A stretch of DNA of 13,590 nucleotides from Bacteroidota bacterium (GTDB taxonomy: Bacteria > Bacteroidota > Bacteroidia > Chitinophagales > Chitinophagaceae), in NCBI GenBank assembly GCA_023433345.1, contig JAEZDA010000046.1, forward strand, positions 1 to 13,590, written 5' to 3'. The notes beneath the pieces were generated by a model, which worked only from the letters and a program-made list of their open reading frames with translations, searched no databases and was not told the DNA's origin. This document shows, one piece after another, positions 6,238-13,590 of the stretch. The first letter of the stretch is position 1. Each line of letters opens with the position of its first letter. Both the position numbers and the translations under genes were made by a program.

Positions 6238-6888
6238 ATGACAAGACCACTGTTTCTACTTTTAACTGCCTTCATTTGCGTTTACTGTTGTGCTTGTAAC
6301 TCTGTTTATACATCAAAGAAAAAAGGATACTTCCACATTGAGCTGCCCGAACATCAGTATACAATTTTCAATAAACCCGGCTTCCCATATACTTTTGAAT
6401 ACCCGGTTTATGCCGAAATAATTCAGGACAGCACCTATTTTGACAGTACTCCAGAGAACGATTACTGGGTGAATGTTGATTTTCCTCAGTTCGGTGCGAA
6501 GATCTTTTTGAGTTATAAGATCGTTGGCGGCAGGGCGATATATAAAGTGAAGCAGGCAGACGGTTCATACCGGGATTCTGCAGGCACAAATTATTTCGAC
6601 AACATGGTGAATGATGCTTTTAATCTCACCAACAAAAACGAAGTTGTTGCAACCTCCATTCGCGACAGTCTTTTCGTAAATCCTAATGGCGTAACAGGTG
6701 TTTCCTTCAGGGTTGGAGGCAATGCCGCAACAGCCAGGCAGTTTTTTGTTACAGACACAGCACGGCATTTTTTGAGGGGTGCATTATATTTCAGTGCTAC
6801 TCCCAATGCAGATTCCATAAGGCCCGTACAGGATTTTTTGCAGAAGGATATCGACCATCTTATAAATACCTTCAAATTTAAAGATTAA
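6238..6888 (+). CDS. gldD: Gliding motility lipoprotein GldD
   Basis: A 216-residue lipoprotein needed for gliding and type IX secretion in Flavobacterium johnsoniae; its precise molecular role is unclear. A signal peptide (about 1-19, PLFLLLTAFICVYC) ends in a Cys-rich stretch with C20 as the likely lipidated residue (CCAC). The mature start GYFHIELPEHQYTIFNKPGF followed by PYTFEYPVYAEI is the hallmark GldD opening, and NVDFPQFGAKIFLSYK is also typical. The C-terminal part, with ATARQFFVTDTARHFLRGAL and ending LINTFKFKD, is complete. It begins 9 bp after gldE and belongs to the same transcript. No strong terminator is seen after it. Confidence 0.95.
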   Translation: MTRPLFLLLTAFICVYCCACNSVYTSKKKGYFHIELPEHQYTIFNKPGFPYTFEYPVYAEIIQDSTYFDSTPENDYWVNVDFPQFGAKIFLSYKIVGGRAIYKVKQADGSYRDSAGTNYFDNMVNDAFNLTNKNEVVATSIRDSLFVNPNGVTGVSFRVGGNAATARQFFVTDTARHFLRGALYFSATPNADSIRPVQDFLQKDIDHLINTFKFKD

Positions 6889-7008
6889 AAGCAAAGTAGT
6901 GTGCCGGTAAGGCAGACTCAATCATTGCATCAGTACAGGTCAGCGCCCTGGTAGCTGTCAGAATCCATTTTCAAATCAGCACATCTGCACATTTCCAAAT
7001 TATTACAT

Positions 7009-7078
7009 CACATATCTCACATCTCACTTCTAACTTCTCCCTTCTAACTTCTCCCTTCTAACTTCTCACATATCTCAC
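7009..7078. repeat. 14-bp tandem repeat bracketed by 12-bp direct repeats
   Basis: The unit TAACTTCTCCCTTC is present at 7031-7044 and 7045-7058, with a partial third copy at 7059-7067; period-14 similarity extends over 7027-7067. CACATATCTCAC stands on each side, at 7009-7020 and 7067-7078. The strand has hardly any G. Function unknown; it resembles the repeat style at 121-160. Confidence 0.75.
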
Positions 7079-7095
7079 TTCAAATCAATATTGCT

Positions 7096-7103
7096 TAATT
7101 TTG
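7096..7103 (+). promoter_or_regulatory. -7 promoter box abutting the DUF3109 gene
   Basis: TAATTTTG matches TAnnTTTG fully and ends only 4 bp before the ATG at 7108. Transcription would then begin at or next to the start codon, giving a leaderless or nearly leaderless message. No TTG is found at the usual -33 spacing. Confidence 0.45.
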
Positions 7104-7107
7104 CGCC

Positions 7108-7701
7108 ATGATTGCCATAAATAACGTGCTCATAAGCGACAGTGTTGTAAGCGAACAATTTGTTTGCGATCTCACTCGTTGCAAGGGTGCGTGTTGCGTG
7201 GATGGGGATGCCGGCGCTCCTTTAGATGAAAAAGAACTTAAAAAGATCGACCAGGTTTTCGATAAAGTACTGCCATACCTCCGCGAAGAAGGGAAAGCTG
7301 AAATAGAAAAACAGGGCCGGTACGTTTATGATAAGGAATTTGGCTGGGTTACTCCAACCATCAATTCGCAGATATGCGTCTATGGTATTAAAGATCAGAA
7401 CGGAATAGTGAAATGTGGAATTGAAGCGGCCTTTCTTGATGGTAAGATCAATTTCAAAAAGCCTATCAGCTGCCATCTCTTTCCAGTAATTGTCAAGAAG
7501 AGCCGCGATGGAGTTACCGAATATGCCAATTATGAACCGCGGGAAGACAATTGCAAAGCCGCGTGCGCACTTGGTAAGAAATTGAAAGTGCCGGTATACC
7601 AGTTTTTAAAAGAGCCATTAATCCGCAAATTTGGGAATAAATTTTACGAAGCGCTTACGGCAACGGCAGATCACTTAAGGAAAAAACAAACCACCAGATG
7701 A
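7108..7701 (+). CDS. DUF3109 family cysteine-rich protein
   Basis: A 197-residue cytoplasmic protein with nine cysteines in family-typical positions: C20, C25, C29 and C30 in CDLTRCKGACC, then C90, C103, C122 (SCHLFPV), C149 and C153 (CKAAC). The N-terminal motif resembles the YkgJ/UPF0153 Cys-cluster proteins, so it probably binds a metal (zinc or an Fe-S cluster); that is inference. The full length and the VDGDAGAPLDEKE continuation fit the DUF3109 family common in Bacteroidota. No signal peptide or membrane segment is present. Function is not established. The stop overlaps the next gene's start (ATGA, 7698-7701), implying translational coupling to the class D beta-lactamase. The -7 box immediately upstream suggests it starts the transcript. 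Confidence 0.85.
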   Translation: MIAINNVLISDSVVSEQFVCDLTRCKGACCVDGDAGAPLDEKELKKIDQVFDKVLPYLREEGKAEIEKQGRYVYDKEFGWVTPTINSQICVYGIKDQNGIVKCGIEAAFLDGKINFKKPISCHLFPVIVKKSRDGVTEYANYEPREDNCKAACALGKKLKVPVYQFLKEPLIRKFGNKFYEALTATADHLRKKQTTR

Positions 7702-8513
7702 ATCGATTAAAAGTCATTTTTGCAACCATAGTAACGCTTGCTTTTTACACATCATGTTCAGTTAACAGTGCCGAAATCGACAATGATCTTAAAAAGTATT
7801 TTGACACAAGAAATGTGGACGGATGTTTCACAATGCTTAATAATGCTACCGGTAAGGTGACGGTTTATAATATGAAACTTGATACCATGCGCTTTTCGCC
7901 GGCATCTACATTTAAAATAGTTAGCTCTCTCATTGGTTTGGAAACAGGGCGGATCACAAATGACAGTATGATCATCCGCTGGGATGGGAAACGCCGCAGT
8001 GTAAAGGAGTGGAACAGGAATATGAATATGAGGGAGGCCTTTAAGGTGAGCAGCGTACCATATTTTCAGGAGGTGGTGAGGAGGATCGGAAAGGATACAA
8101 TGAAATTGTGGATCGATTCCCTTTCTTACGGCAACAAAAATATAGAAGGCCCTATCGACTCATTCTGGCTAAACAATTCTCTTAAAATTTCTCCCGATGA
8201 ACAACTTGGCCTTGTAAAAAAACTATACTTCGATCAGCTTCCATTTAGAAAGAGCGTGCAGCAAACGGTTAGGGAAGTGATGCTGCAGGAAGATAATACG
8301 GCATATAAGTTAAGTTATAAAACAGGCCTGGGGCAGGATGAGGAAGGCAATGTACTTGGCTGGGTGACCGGTTGGGTGGAAGAAAATAATCATCCATATT
8401 TCTTTGTAACATTTGTAAGATCCTCTGATCCGGATATCGACATGCCCGGCGTGCGAATGAACATCACTAAAGACATTTTAAAGCACCTTGGTTTTTTTGA
8501 AGGAAAAAAGTAA
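7698..8513 (+). CDS. Class D (OXA-type) beta-lactamase, putative lipoprotein
   Basis: A serine beta-lactamase that hydrolyses penicillin-type and possibly other beta-lactams outside the inner membrane. All class D motifs are present, by chance at nearly the standard numbering. S70-T-F-K73 lies in PASTFKI, S118-S-V120 in KVSSVPYFQEVVRRIG, and Y144-G-N146 in SLSYGNKNI. W157 of FWLNNSLKIS corresponds to the Trp that supports carboxylated Lys73, and K208-T-G210 lies in YKTGLG. V117, also needed for Lys carboxylation, is present. At 271 residues the length is normal. The N-terminus is hydrophobic and ends in TSC (C20), which suggests a lipoprotein rather than a freely secreted enzyme. It overlaps the DUF3109 gene by 4 bp. 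Nothing points to recent transfer (no IS, integron site or base-composition change), so it looks like an intrinsic chromosomal enzyme. The spectrum cannot be read from sequence; a non-resistance role in the cell wall is possible. Confidence 0.93.
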   Translation: MNRLKVIFATIVTLAFYTSCSVNSAEIDNDLKKYFDTRNVDGCFTMLNNATGKVTVYNMKLDTMRFSPASTFKIVSSLIGLETGRITNDSMIIRWDGKRRSVKEWNRNMNMREAFKVSSVPYFQEVVRRIGKDTMKLWIDSLSYGNKNIEGPIDSFWLNNSLKISPDEQLGLVKKLYFDQLPFRKSVQQTVREVMLQEDNTAYKLSYKTGLGQDEEGNVLGWVTGWVEENNHPYFFVTFVRSSDPDIDMPGVRMNITKDILKHLGFFEGKK

Positions 8514-8570
8514 TTCCGCTTTCCTGATCTTGCGGTTGCAACCTGCATTGCTTACAGTAACTTGTGCATA

Positions 8571-8738
8571 TTATACCTTGAGTGAGCGGATCGCCCTATA
8601 ATATTGGTGGGTTGTAATCCCTTGCCCCAATGCTGTTTTAAAGGCTATCAAATATTTCTCCCCGTTTTCATCGCTTTTCCTGACAGATAAGGCATTTTCT
8701 GTATATTCGGCATCCCTGATTATTTTGTAACACCAAAC
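8571..8738 (-). pseudogene. Possible remnant of a minus-strand gene
   Basis: Between the beta-lactamase and the large secreted protein, the minus strand is open for 55 codons, from an upstream TAG at 8741-8739 to TAA at 8573-8571. Its translation has ordinary protein-like composition (for example RKSDENGEKYLIAFKTALGQ, then GITTHQYYRAIRSLKV at the end). There is no ATG or GTG start in frame, so it is not a complete gene. It may be the 3' end of a decayed gene or a chance open frame; about 7 percent of random 55-codon stretches stay open. I do not recognise the family. Confidence 0.25.
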
Positions 8739-8746
8739 CTACCGGC

Positions 8747-11700
8747 ATGCTCCAAGGTAAAGCCATGTTAACCTGCTTTAGCAAGATCTTTTTTTTGTTA
8801 GCCCTGATTCTTGCAGGATCAAATTCTTTTTCGCAGACCAGCCCCTGGAACCCGGGTTCATTCAAGTTTGAAAAAAGCACTTCCCCGCTGGAAGATATGA
8901 CCGGGGCAACCGTTGTTTCTTTTAATGGTCCTCCGTTTACATCATCATCCATACCGATAAGCGGATTTTCTTTCCGGTATGGTTTGTCTGCTTATGATAG
9001 CTTTTATGTTTCACCGATGGGTTTCATAAAGTTGGGGAGTGCAATCTTATCTAACAATCCACAATTAGATTCGAATGTGATCGTGCCACTTTACAATGGA
9101 ACGTTTTGGAATGCATCGTATAAAATGACAGGAGCAGCGCCTGACAGGAAAATGGTAGTTCAGTTCAGCGGGGTAATGCAGCCTACAGATGAAACCACGA
9201 AATTTCAATTGTGGTTGCACGAAAGAACCGGAAAAATTCAGTTTGTCTATCAGCACCTAAGAGGATTTTACGGACCATCAACCTCCTGGCGCTATAAAAT
9301 ATTTTGCAAAACTAATATTCTTGGCTACCCGGTTTTAGCATCGCTGAAAGTAAATCCCAATAATGCTGTTCCGGTTGCAGATTATTCTTCAGTGCAAAGT
9401 AATTTCGACAGCATCTATGCAAATACGAGATATTCTTTTCAGCCAGACACGTCTAAACCGGCAGCACCAGCAAGCATAAGCGCCTCCAATATTCAGCCCG
9501 GCTGTTTAACACTTAATGTTGCGGAGAGCTCCAACAACGAATCAGTGGTGATGATTGCTCACGCAGATTCCGCCACTAACTTTAAACCGCTCCATACAAT
9601 TTTTGCAGCCTCTCCTTCGGGCGCTGGAACATATTCTTATAATCAGACTTCGCTGCAGCCATTTTCCGATAATACCTACGAGGTGTTCTTTAGTAATGGC
9701 TTCGTGAATTCCGATACTGTGTATTATACAGCACAAACCCTCATGCCGCAAATAAACGGGATTAAGAAAATTCCGGGAGATTATCCTTCCATATCAAGTT
9801 TGTTGCAGGATGCACCATGCAAACACATCGGTCCTAACCTGATCATAGAGCTTGAAAATAATTATTCTTTTGCCAGCGAACCATTGCCGCTTACCATAAA
9901 TTCTTTTTTGCAAACAAGATTGCTGGAATCAGTGGTGATACGTCCTGCGGCCGGGGCAACTATAACATGGGAGGCAAATTACGCAGGGCCATTATTTTAT
10001 GTTGACAGCGTTCGCAATGTATTTTTAGATGGAAGAGCCGGGGGCACAGGTACAAACCGCAGTTTTACTATTTACCAGGCCCACTCTTCTTTTCCCGCCA
10101 TTCAATACACTAACGGCGCTGATTCAGGTGGAATCAATTATTGCAGGGTGGTAAAAAAATCAGAATCGGGATTGTTAGGGTATGCAATTATTGTTGTTCC
10201 ATGGAACAACTTGCAGAACATGTCCAGGAAAGATGTGAATGCACTTTCTATAACTAATAACGAATTCACAGCATTTGATAGCCCTGTATCAGATTTGATA
10301 TATGTTAAGCCCGGCGATACAACGATGGGCCGGGACTTCGTGATCAGCGGAAATGAATTCAGTCGATTTACAAGATCGGCGATTCATTTTGAAGGCGGCG
10401 GGGAAAATTTACAGATCAGTAATAACAGGTTCTATCAACCTGTACCGGTAAGGCCCCAGGTTTACCTTCCTTTCACTCATGCATCAGTCATCACATTATT
10501 AAATACTGAAACAGTTAATGTAACGGATAACTACTTCGGTGGATCTTCACCGCAATGGGGAACAGGTAAATATCGCATGACATCTACCGCTTCCAACTTC
10601 GCGTTTGTAAATTACCAGAACAGAAATCCGCTGAAAAAAGCTTTTATAACCGGAAACAAATTCGGCAATATAGAATCTGCTTATCGTCACCAGTTAGTCT
10701 ATCTCAATGGTGGTTATGTTTTGCTGGATGGAAATTTTTTCGGAACAGCTGATTCAACCAATTCGATCACTTCTGAATACGATATTAATAGCGTGTCTGC
10801 CTGGGAAGGAACTAAAATAATTTCAAACAATTTCTTTAGCGGAATCCAGGGTGATTATACAAGCAACCCTCCGGGTTATTTAAGCAGCCTCATCTCCACT
10901 TCAGGGATCGACTCGCTGGTTATAAGTGACAATGACATCGGGGGAAGCAATAACCAAAATTCCATCACTTCCAAAAATCAACTGATCGCATTATACTTAG
11001 GTACAAGTTTAAGAAAGGCTGCAATTAAAGGTAATAATTTCCGTGGATTATCAAGCATTAACAGGGATGTTGAAGTAATTGGCGGCGCTAATGGAATTGG
11101 GGGAAGCCCCACCGAACACTTAAGTATAGACAGTAATGAAATTCACCATATTATTGCCGCAAGTTCTGTAGCGGCCATAAATATTAACCTTAACTCGCTT
11201 GAGAATAACCGCATTTCATACAACAATATTTATGCATTAAAAACATATGGAACTGTTCAGGGTTCCTATGGACCCGAAGGAAGTTTGGGCGGAATTTATT
11301 ACCGGATATATAACCAGGGAACAGGTGCTGTGAATTATACAGGTGGAATAGAAATATTCGGAAACAGGATCCATTCATTTGAATCATTACGCATATTACC
11401 GAATTCAGATTTCCGGCATCTGGCAATGGCAGTTGCGTGTCCTATTACGAAGATCTATAACAATGAAATACGGTTTGGTATTGACAGCAGGGGCGATGCG
11501 GTAGACTCCCTGACTCTGCTCGAAGGCATTGTTGTATCACCGTTGGATCATCAGGCCTTCTTAAATGACAAACATTTTTTTGAACATAATTCGATCTATT
11601 TTGGAGGGAAAGGACTTGTTGGCTCAGCGCTTTCAGCCCAGTATAGTTACAATTATATTTCCCCGCGAAATCTTTTGACCGTTACCAATAACATTATAAG

Positions 11701-13567
11701 TATCGATAGGGAACCTTTGTTTGGCGGAGGTTACTCACAGGAAAACTTTCAGTATTTCTCTTCTATAAAGGCTGTCAGCGCAAACAACCTATGGTATGCC
11801 GGTGGAGATCCTTCCGTACAGGGTTTGCTGCAAGCCTATAAGCAATCCTGTAATTGTGATTCATCAAGTATTACCGGTGATCCCGCTTTTTTAAATGCCG
11901 CGGGAGACAGCAGCACTTTCAACCTTAAACCGGGGTCGCAGAGCGCGGCAGACGGTTCGGGCACTCCTTCTGTATTGCCGATCTTCGATGACATTCTTAA
12001 TACTAACAGGAACGCCTATTCGCCCGTAGATATCGGCTGCTATGCGGTTACTCCATGCGGTACCGGTATTTTCCCAACTATTGAGATCACCAATTCGGCA
12101 GCGGATACGTTACAATTATGTAGTGCCGCACCTTTAACACTCTCTACAAACGTTTTACCGGGCCAGTTTACAAGCTTGCAGTGGCAAAAAAACCTGGTAG
12201 ATTCAATTGGTGCAACAGGCGCTACTTTATCTGTTAATTCATCGGGGTCGTATCGTTTGGTTGGTACAACAGCCTGCGGATCCGTAGCCAGCAGATCAGT
12301 GTTTGTGTCAGGCAATATTGTTCAACCAACAGTTACAATACAAACTACGGTGAGCAGTGTTTGTAGTGGTGCTTCAGTCACTTTTTCATCCACGCTTAAT
12401 AATATCAGCCCGAACCCCATCTACCAATGGCAGGTGAACGGTGTGAATGCCGGTACCAATAGCAATACTTTTACTTTAGCTTCCATCGGTCAGAACAGCC
12501 AGGTTAGCCTGATCGTTACTTCATTGGAATGCGCCGTGCCGGTTTCAACAACTAGCAACACCTTGTCAATCGATGTTTTAACAAGTCCGCTTGCTGATGC
12601 GGGAAGAGATACGGTGATCTGCAGCGGTGGGGCCGGAGCGCAGCTTAACGGAAATGGCGGAGATACTTACTCCTGGTCTCCGACAGCTGGCTTAAGTAAT
12701 TCAAACATTCCCGATCCGGTGGCAAATCCGGGCACAACTACTCAATATATTCTTACTGCTACAAATGCTAACAATTGCACTTCACGTGATACTGTTATTG
12801 TAACGGTCAGTGCTGTGACAACGCCGGGCGTTACGATCTCTGCATCCTCATTAAATTTGTGCCAGGGACAGGCGGTTACCTTTGATGCATCATCAACCAA
12901 CGCTGGAGCTAATCCATTTTATCAATGGAAAGTGAATGGTATTGATGCAGGTGCCGATAGTTCATCATTTACAAGTTCGATACTTGAAGATGGCGATATT
13001 GTAAGTTTGGAATTAACCAGTAATGCGCCCTGTGTGAGCATTCAACCGGTCACCAGCAATATATTGACCGTTTCGGTAGGCAGCCTTGTTGTGCCGGAGA
13101 TCTTATTTGCCAATAATATTTTATCGGTTACGAATTCTTCAACGAACACTTCTTATATCTGGGAAAATAAAATAGGCGGCGTTTGGGAACCTGTTAATCC
13201 GCCGGCAACGGGAATAGTCTTTTCACCTCTGGTATCAGGAGAGTATCGCGTTATAGCATTGAGCGCTTCCTGTATCAAAATTTCAGATTCAATCATGGTT
13301 GATCTGGTAGTGCCGCCATTCTCCGGAATCCAGGTATATCCAAACCCGGCAACAAATTCTATTACAATCGGTTCAATTAATGTAACTGATGGTTGGGAAG
13401 TTCTGAATTTGATTGATTCGGACGGTCGCCCTGTCATAGCCCCCATGAACATCCTGAACCAATCTTCGGTCACCTTGAATATTTCGAGCTTGCAAAGCGG
13501 CGTGTACTTTGTAGTTCTGCGGAAGAGCAATGGAAGTTCGTTGGTAATACAAATTGTAAAAGTTTAA
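8747..13567 (+). CDS. Large T9SS-secreted beta-helix/Ig-like protein
   Basis: This 1606-residue protein is predicted to be exported by Sec and then by the type IX secretion system to the cell surface. Rough layout:
- signal peptide 1-30 (FFLLALILAGSNSFSQ, cleaved before TSPW);
- beta-sandwich domain, about 31-232;
- FN3-like module, about 235-332;
- long right-handed parallel beta-helix, about 335-1098, with rungs such as FVISGNEFSRFTRSAIHFEG and NLQISNNRFYQP;
- five Ig/PKD-like modules, about 1100-1525, often with paired Cys;
- type A sorting domain, about 1527-1606, opening IQVYPNPATNSITI and containing SLQSGVYFVVLR.
No catalytic motif is evident; adhesion or polysaccharide binding is a guess. 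ATG 8747 gives the longest form. ATG 8765 (MLTCFSKIFF) gives a more compact signal peptide and may be the true start. The gldE/gldD genes nearby belong to the same secretion and gliding system. Confidence 0.88.
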   Translation: MLQGKAMLTCFSKIFFLLALILAGSNSFSQTSPWNPGSFKFEKSTSPLEDMTGATVVSFNGPPFTSSSIPISGFSFRYGLSAYDSFYVSPMGFIKLGSAILSNNPQLDSNVIVPLYNGTFWNASYKMTGAAPDRKMVVQFSGVMQPTDETTKFQLWLHERTGKIQFVYQHLRGFYGPSTSWRYKIFCKTNILGYPVLASLKVNPNNAVPVADYSSVQSNFDSIYANTRYSFQPDTSKPAAPASISASNIQPGCLTLNVAESSNNESVVMIAHADSATNFKPLHTIFAASPSGAGTYSYNQTSLQPFSDNTYEVFFSNGFVNSDTVYYTAQTLMPQINGIKKIPGDYPSISSLLQDAPCKHIGPNLIIELENNYSFASEPLPLTINSFLQTRLLESVVIRPAAGATITWEANYAGPLFYVDSVRNVFLDGRAGGTGTNRSFTIYQAHSSFPAIQYTNGADSGGINYCRVVKKSESGLLGYAIIVVPWNNLQNMSRKDVNALSITNNEFTAFDSPVSDLIYVKPGDTTMGRDFVISGNEFSRFTRSAIHFEGGGENLQISNNRFYQPVPVRPQVYLPFTHASVITLLNTETVNVTDNYFGGSSPQWGTGKYRMTSTASNFAFVNYQNRNPLKKAFITGNKFGNIESAYRHQLVYLNGGYVLLDGNFFGTADSTNSITSEYDINSVSAWEGTKIISNNFFSGIQGDYTSNPPGYLSSLISTSGIDSLVISDNDIGGSNNQNSITSKNQLIALYLGTSLRKAAIKGNNFRGLSSINRDVEVIGGANGIGGSPTEHLSIDSNEIHHIIAASSVAAININLNSLENNRISYNNIYALKTYGTVQGSYGPEGSLGGIYYRIYNQGTGAVNYTGGIEIFGNRIHSFESLRILPNSDFRHLAMAVACPITKIYNNEIRFGIDSRGDAVDSLTLLEGIVVSPLDHQAFLNDKHFFEHNSIYFGGKGLVGSALSAQYSYNYISPRNLLTVTNNIISIDREPLFGGGYSQENFQYFSSIKAVSANNLWYAGGDPSVQGLLQAYKQSCNCDSSSITGDPAFLNAAGDSSTFNLKPGSQSAADGSGTPSVLPIFDDILNTNRNAYSPVDIGCYAVTPCGTGIFPTIEITNSAADTLQLCSAAPLTLSTNVLPGQFTSLQWQKNLVDSIGATGATLSVNSSGSYRLVGTTACGSVASRSVFVSGNIVQPTVTIQTTVSSVCSGASVTFSSTLNNISPNPIYQWQVNGVNAGTNSNTFTLASIGQNSQVSLIVTSLECAVPVSTTSNTLSIDVLTSPLADAGRDTVICSGGAGAQLNGNGGDTYSWSPTAGLSNSNIPDPVANPGTTTQYILTATNANNCTSRDTVIVTVSAVTTPGVTISASSLNLCQGQAVTFDASSTNAGANPFYQWKVNGIDAGADSSSFTSSILEDGDIVSLELTSNAPCVSIQPVTSNILTVSVGSLVVPEILFANNILSVTNSSTNTSYIWENKIGGVWEPVNPPATGIVFSPLVSGEYRVIALSASCIKISDSIMVDLVVPPFSGIQVYPNPATNSITIGSINVTDGWEVLNLIDSDGRPVIAPMNILNQSSVTLNISSLQSGVYFVVLRKSNGSSLVIQIVKV

Positions 13568-13590
13568 AGCAGGTGTTTTATGTATGAAGC

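Larger units (their letters stand above)
6889..7107. other. 219-bp spacer with no gene
   Basis: The first part (6889-6966) is ordinary-looking sequence without a convincing open frame, RNA gene or terminator. From about 6970 the sequence becomes low-complexity A/C/T text with almost no G, continuing to the tandem repeat at 7009-7078. A -7 promoter box for the next gene ends it. Confidence 0.6.

Noticed and set aside
6889..7107. CRISPR array or small RNA gene in the repeat spacer
   Set aside because: Repeats are 12-14 bp, tandem without unique spacers, and there are no cas genes; no stable fold or terminator marks an RNA gene.
7698..8513. Acquired, mobile resistance gene
   Set aside because: No insertion sequence, integron site, flanking repeat or composition shift is visible, and the gene is coupled to a Bacteroidota-type DUF3109 gene.
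8534..8543. 10-bp palindrome GGTTGCAACC after the beta-lactamase gene
   Set aside because: It is short, isolated, lacks a U-tract and is not near a recognisable promoter; not enough to call an operator or terminator.
8668..8952. 94-codon minus-strand frame across the start of the large gene
   Set aside because: Most of it is antisense to the signal peptide and N-terminal domain of the secreted protein; composition is not convincing.

Overview
The window looks like chromosomal DNA of a Bacteroidota bacterium, most plausibly a Chitinophagaceae/Sphingobacteriia-type lineage. Four things point there. The block rng - (small basic protein) - TPR protein - HU / mutY - ssb - gldE - gldD is the gene order I know from gliding and T9SS-bearing Bacteroidota. 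GldD and GldE are specific to the phylum. The last gene carries a type IX secretion (T9SS) type A sorting domain. Several promoters fit the Bacteroidota pattern TTG-N19-TAnnTTTG. The family level is an inference.

Layout. Positions 1-160 hold two degenerate tandem-repeat tracts; the second runs into the stop codon of rng. From 3164 down to 157 on the minus strand lies a probable operon: HU-family DNA-binding protein, a membrane-anchored TPR protein, a 29-codon COX24/AURKAIP1-type ribosomal protein that is easily missed, and RNase G/E. Two stem-loops sit between the last two genes. A divergent control region (3165-3267) with a good HU promoter and an 8+8 bp inverted repeat separates this from the plus-strand genes mutY, ssb, gldE and gldD. 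After a repeat-rich spacer (6889-7107) come a cysteine-rich DUF3109 protein and a class D (OXA-type) beta-lactamase lipoprotein that overlap by 4 bp. A 233-bp gap holds an open minus-strand frame that looks like a gene remnant. The window ends with a 1606-codon secreted protein: N-terminal beta-sandwich, FN3-like domain, long right-handed beta-helix, five Ig-like modules and a T9SS C-terminal domain.

Function. The left half concerns RNA turnover, nucleoid organisation and DNA repair or replication (RNase G/E, HU, MutY, SSB). GldE and GldD belong to the gliding/T9SS machinery, and the giant 3' gene is a predicted substrate of that same secretion system. The DUF3109/beta-lactamase pair appears translationally coupled; why they are linked is unknown.

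I see no mobile element, phage, CRISPR or tRNA/rRNA gene. The region is mostly conserved core chromosome. The less ordinary points are the coupled DUF3109-OXA pair, the structured RNA in front of rng, the tiny ribosomal protein gene, the SSB tail, and the repeat tracts in the spacers.
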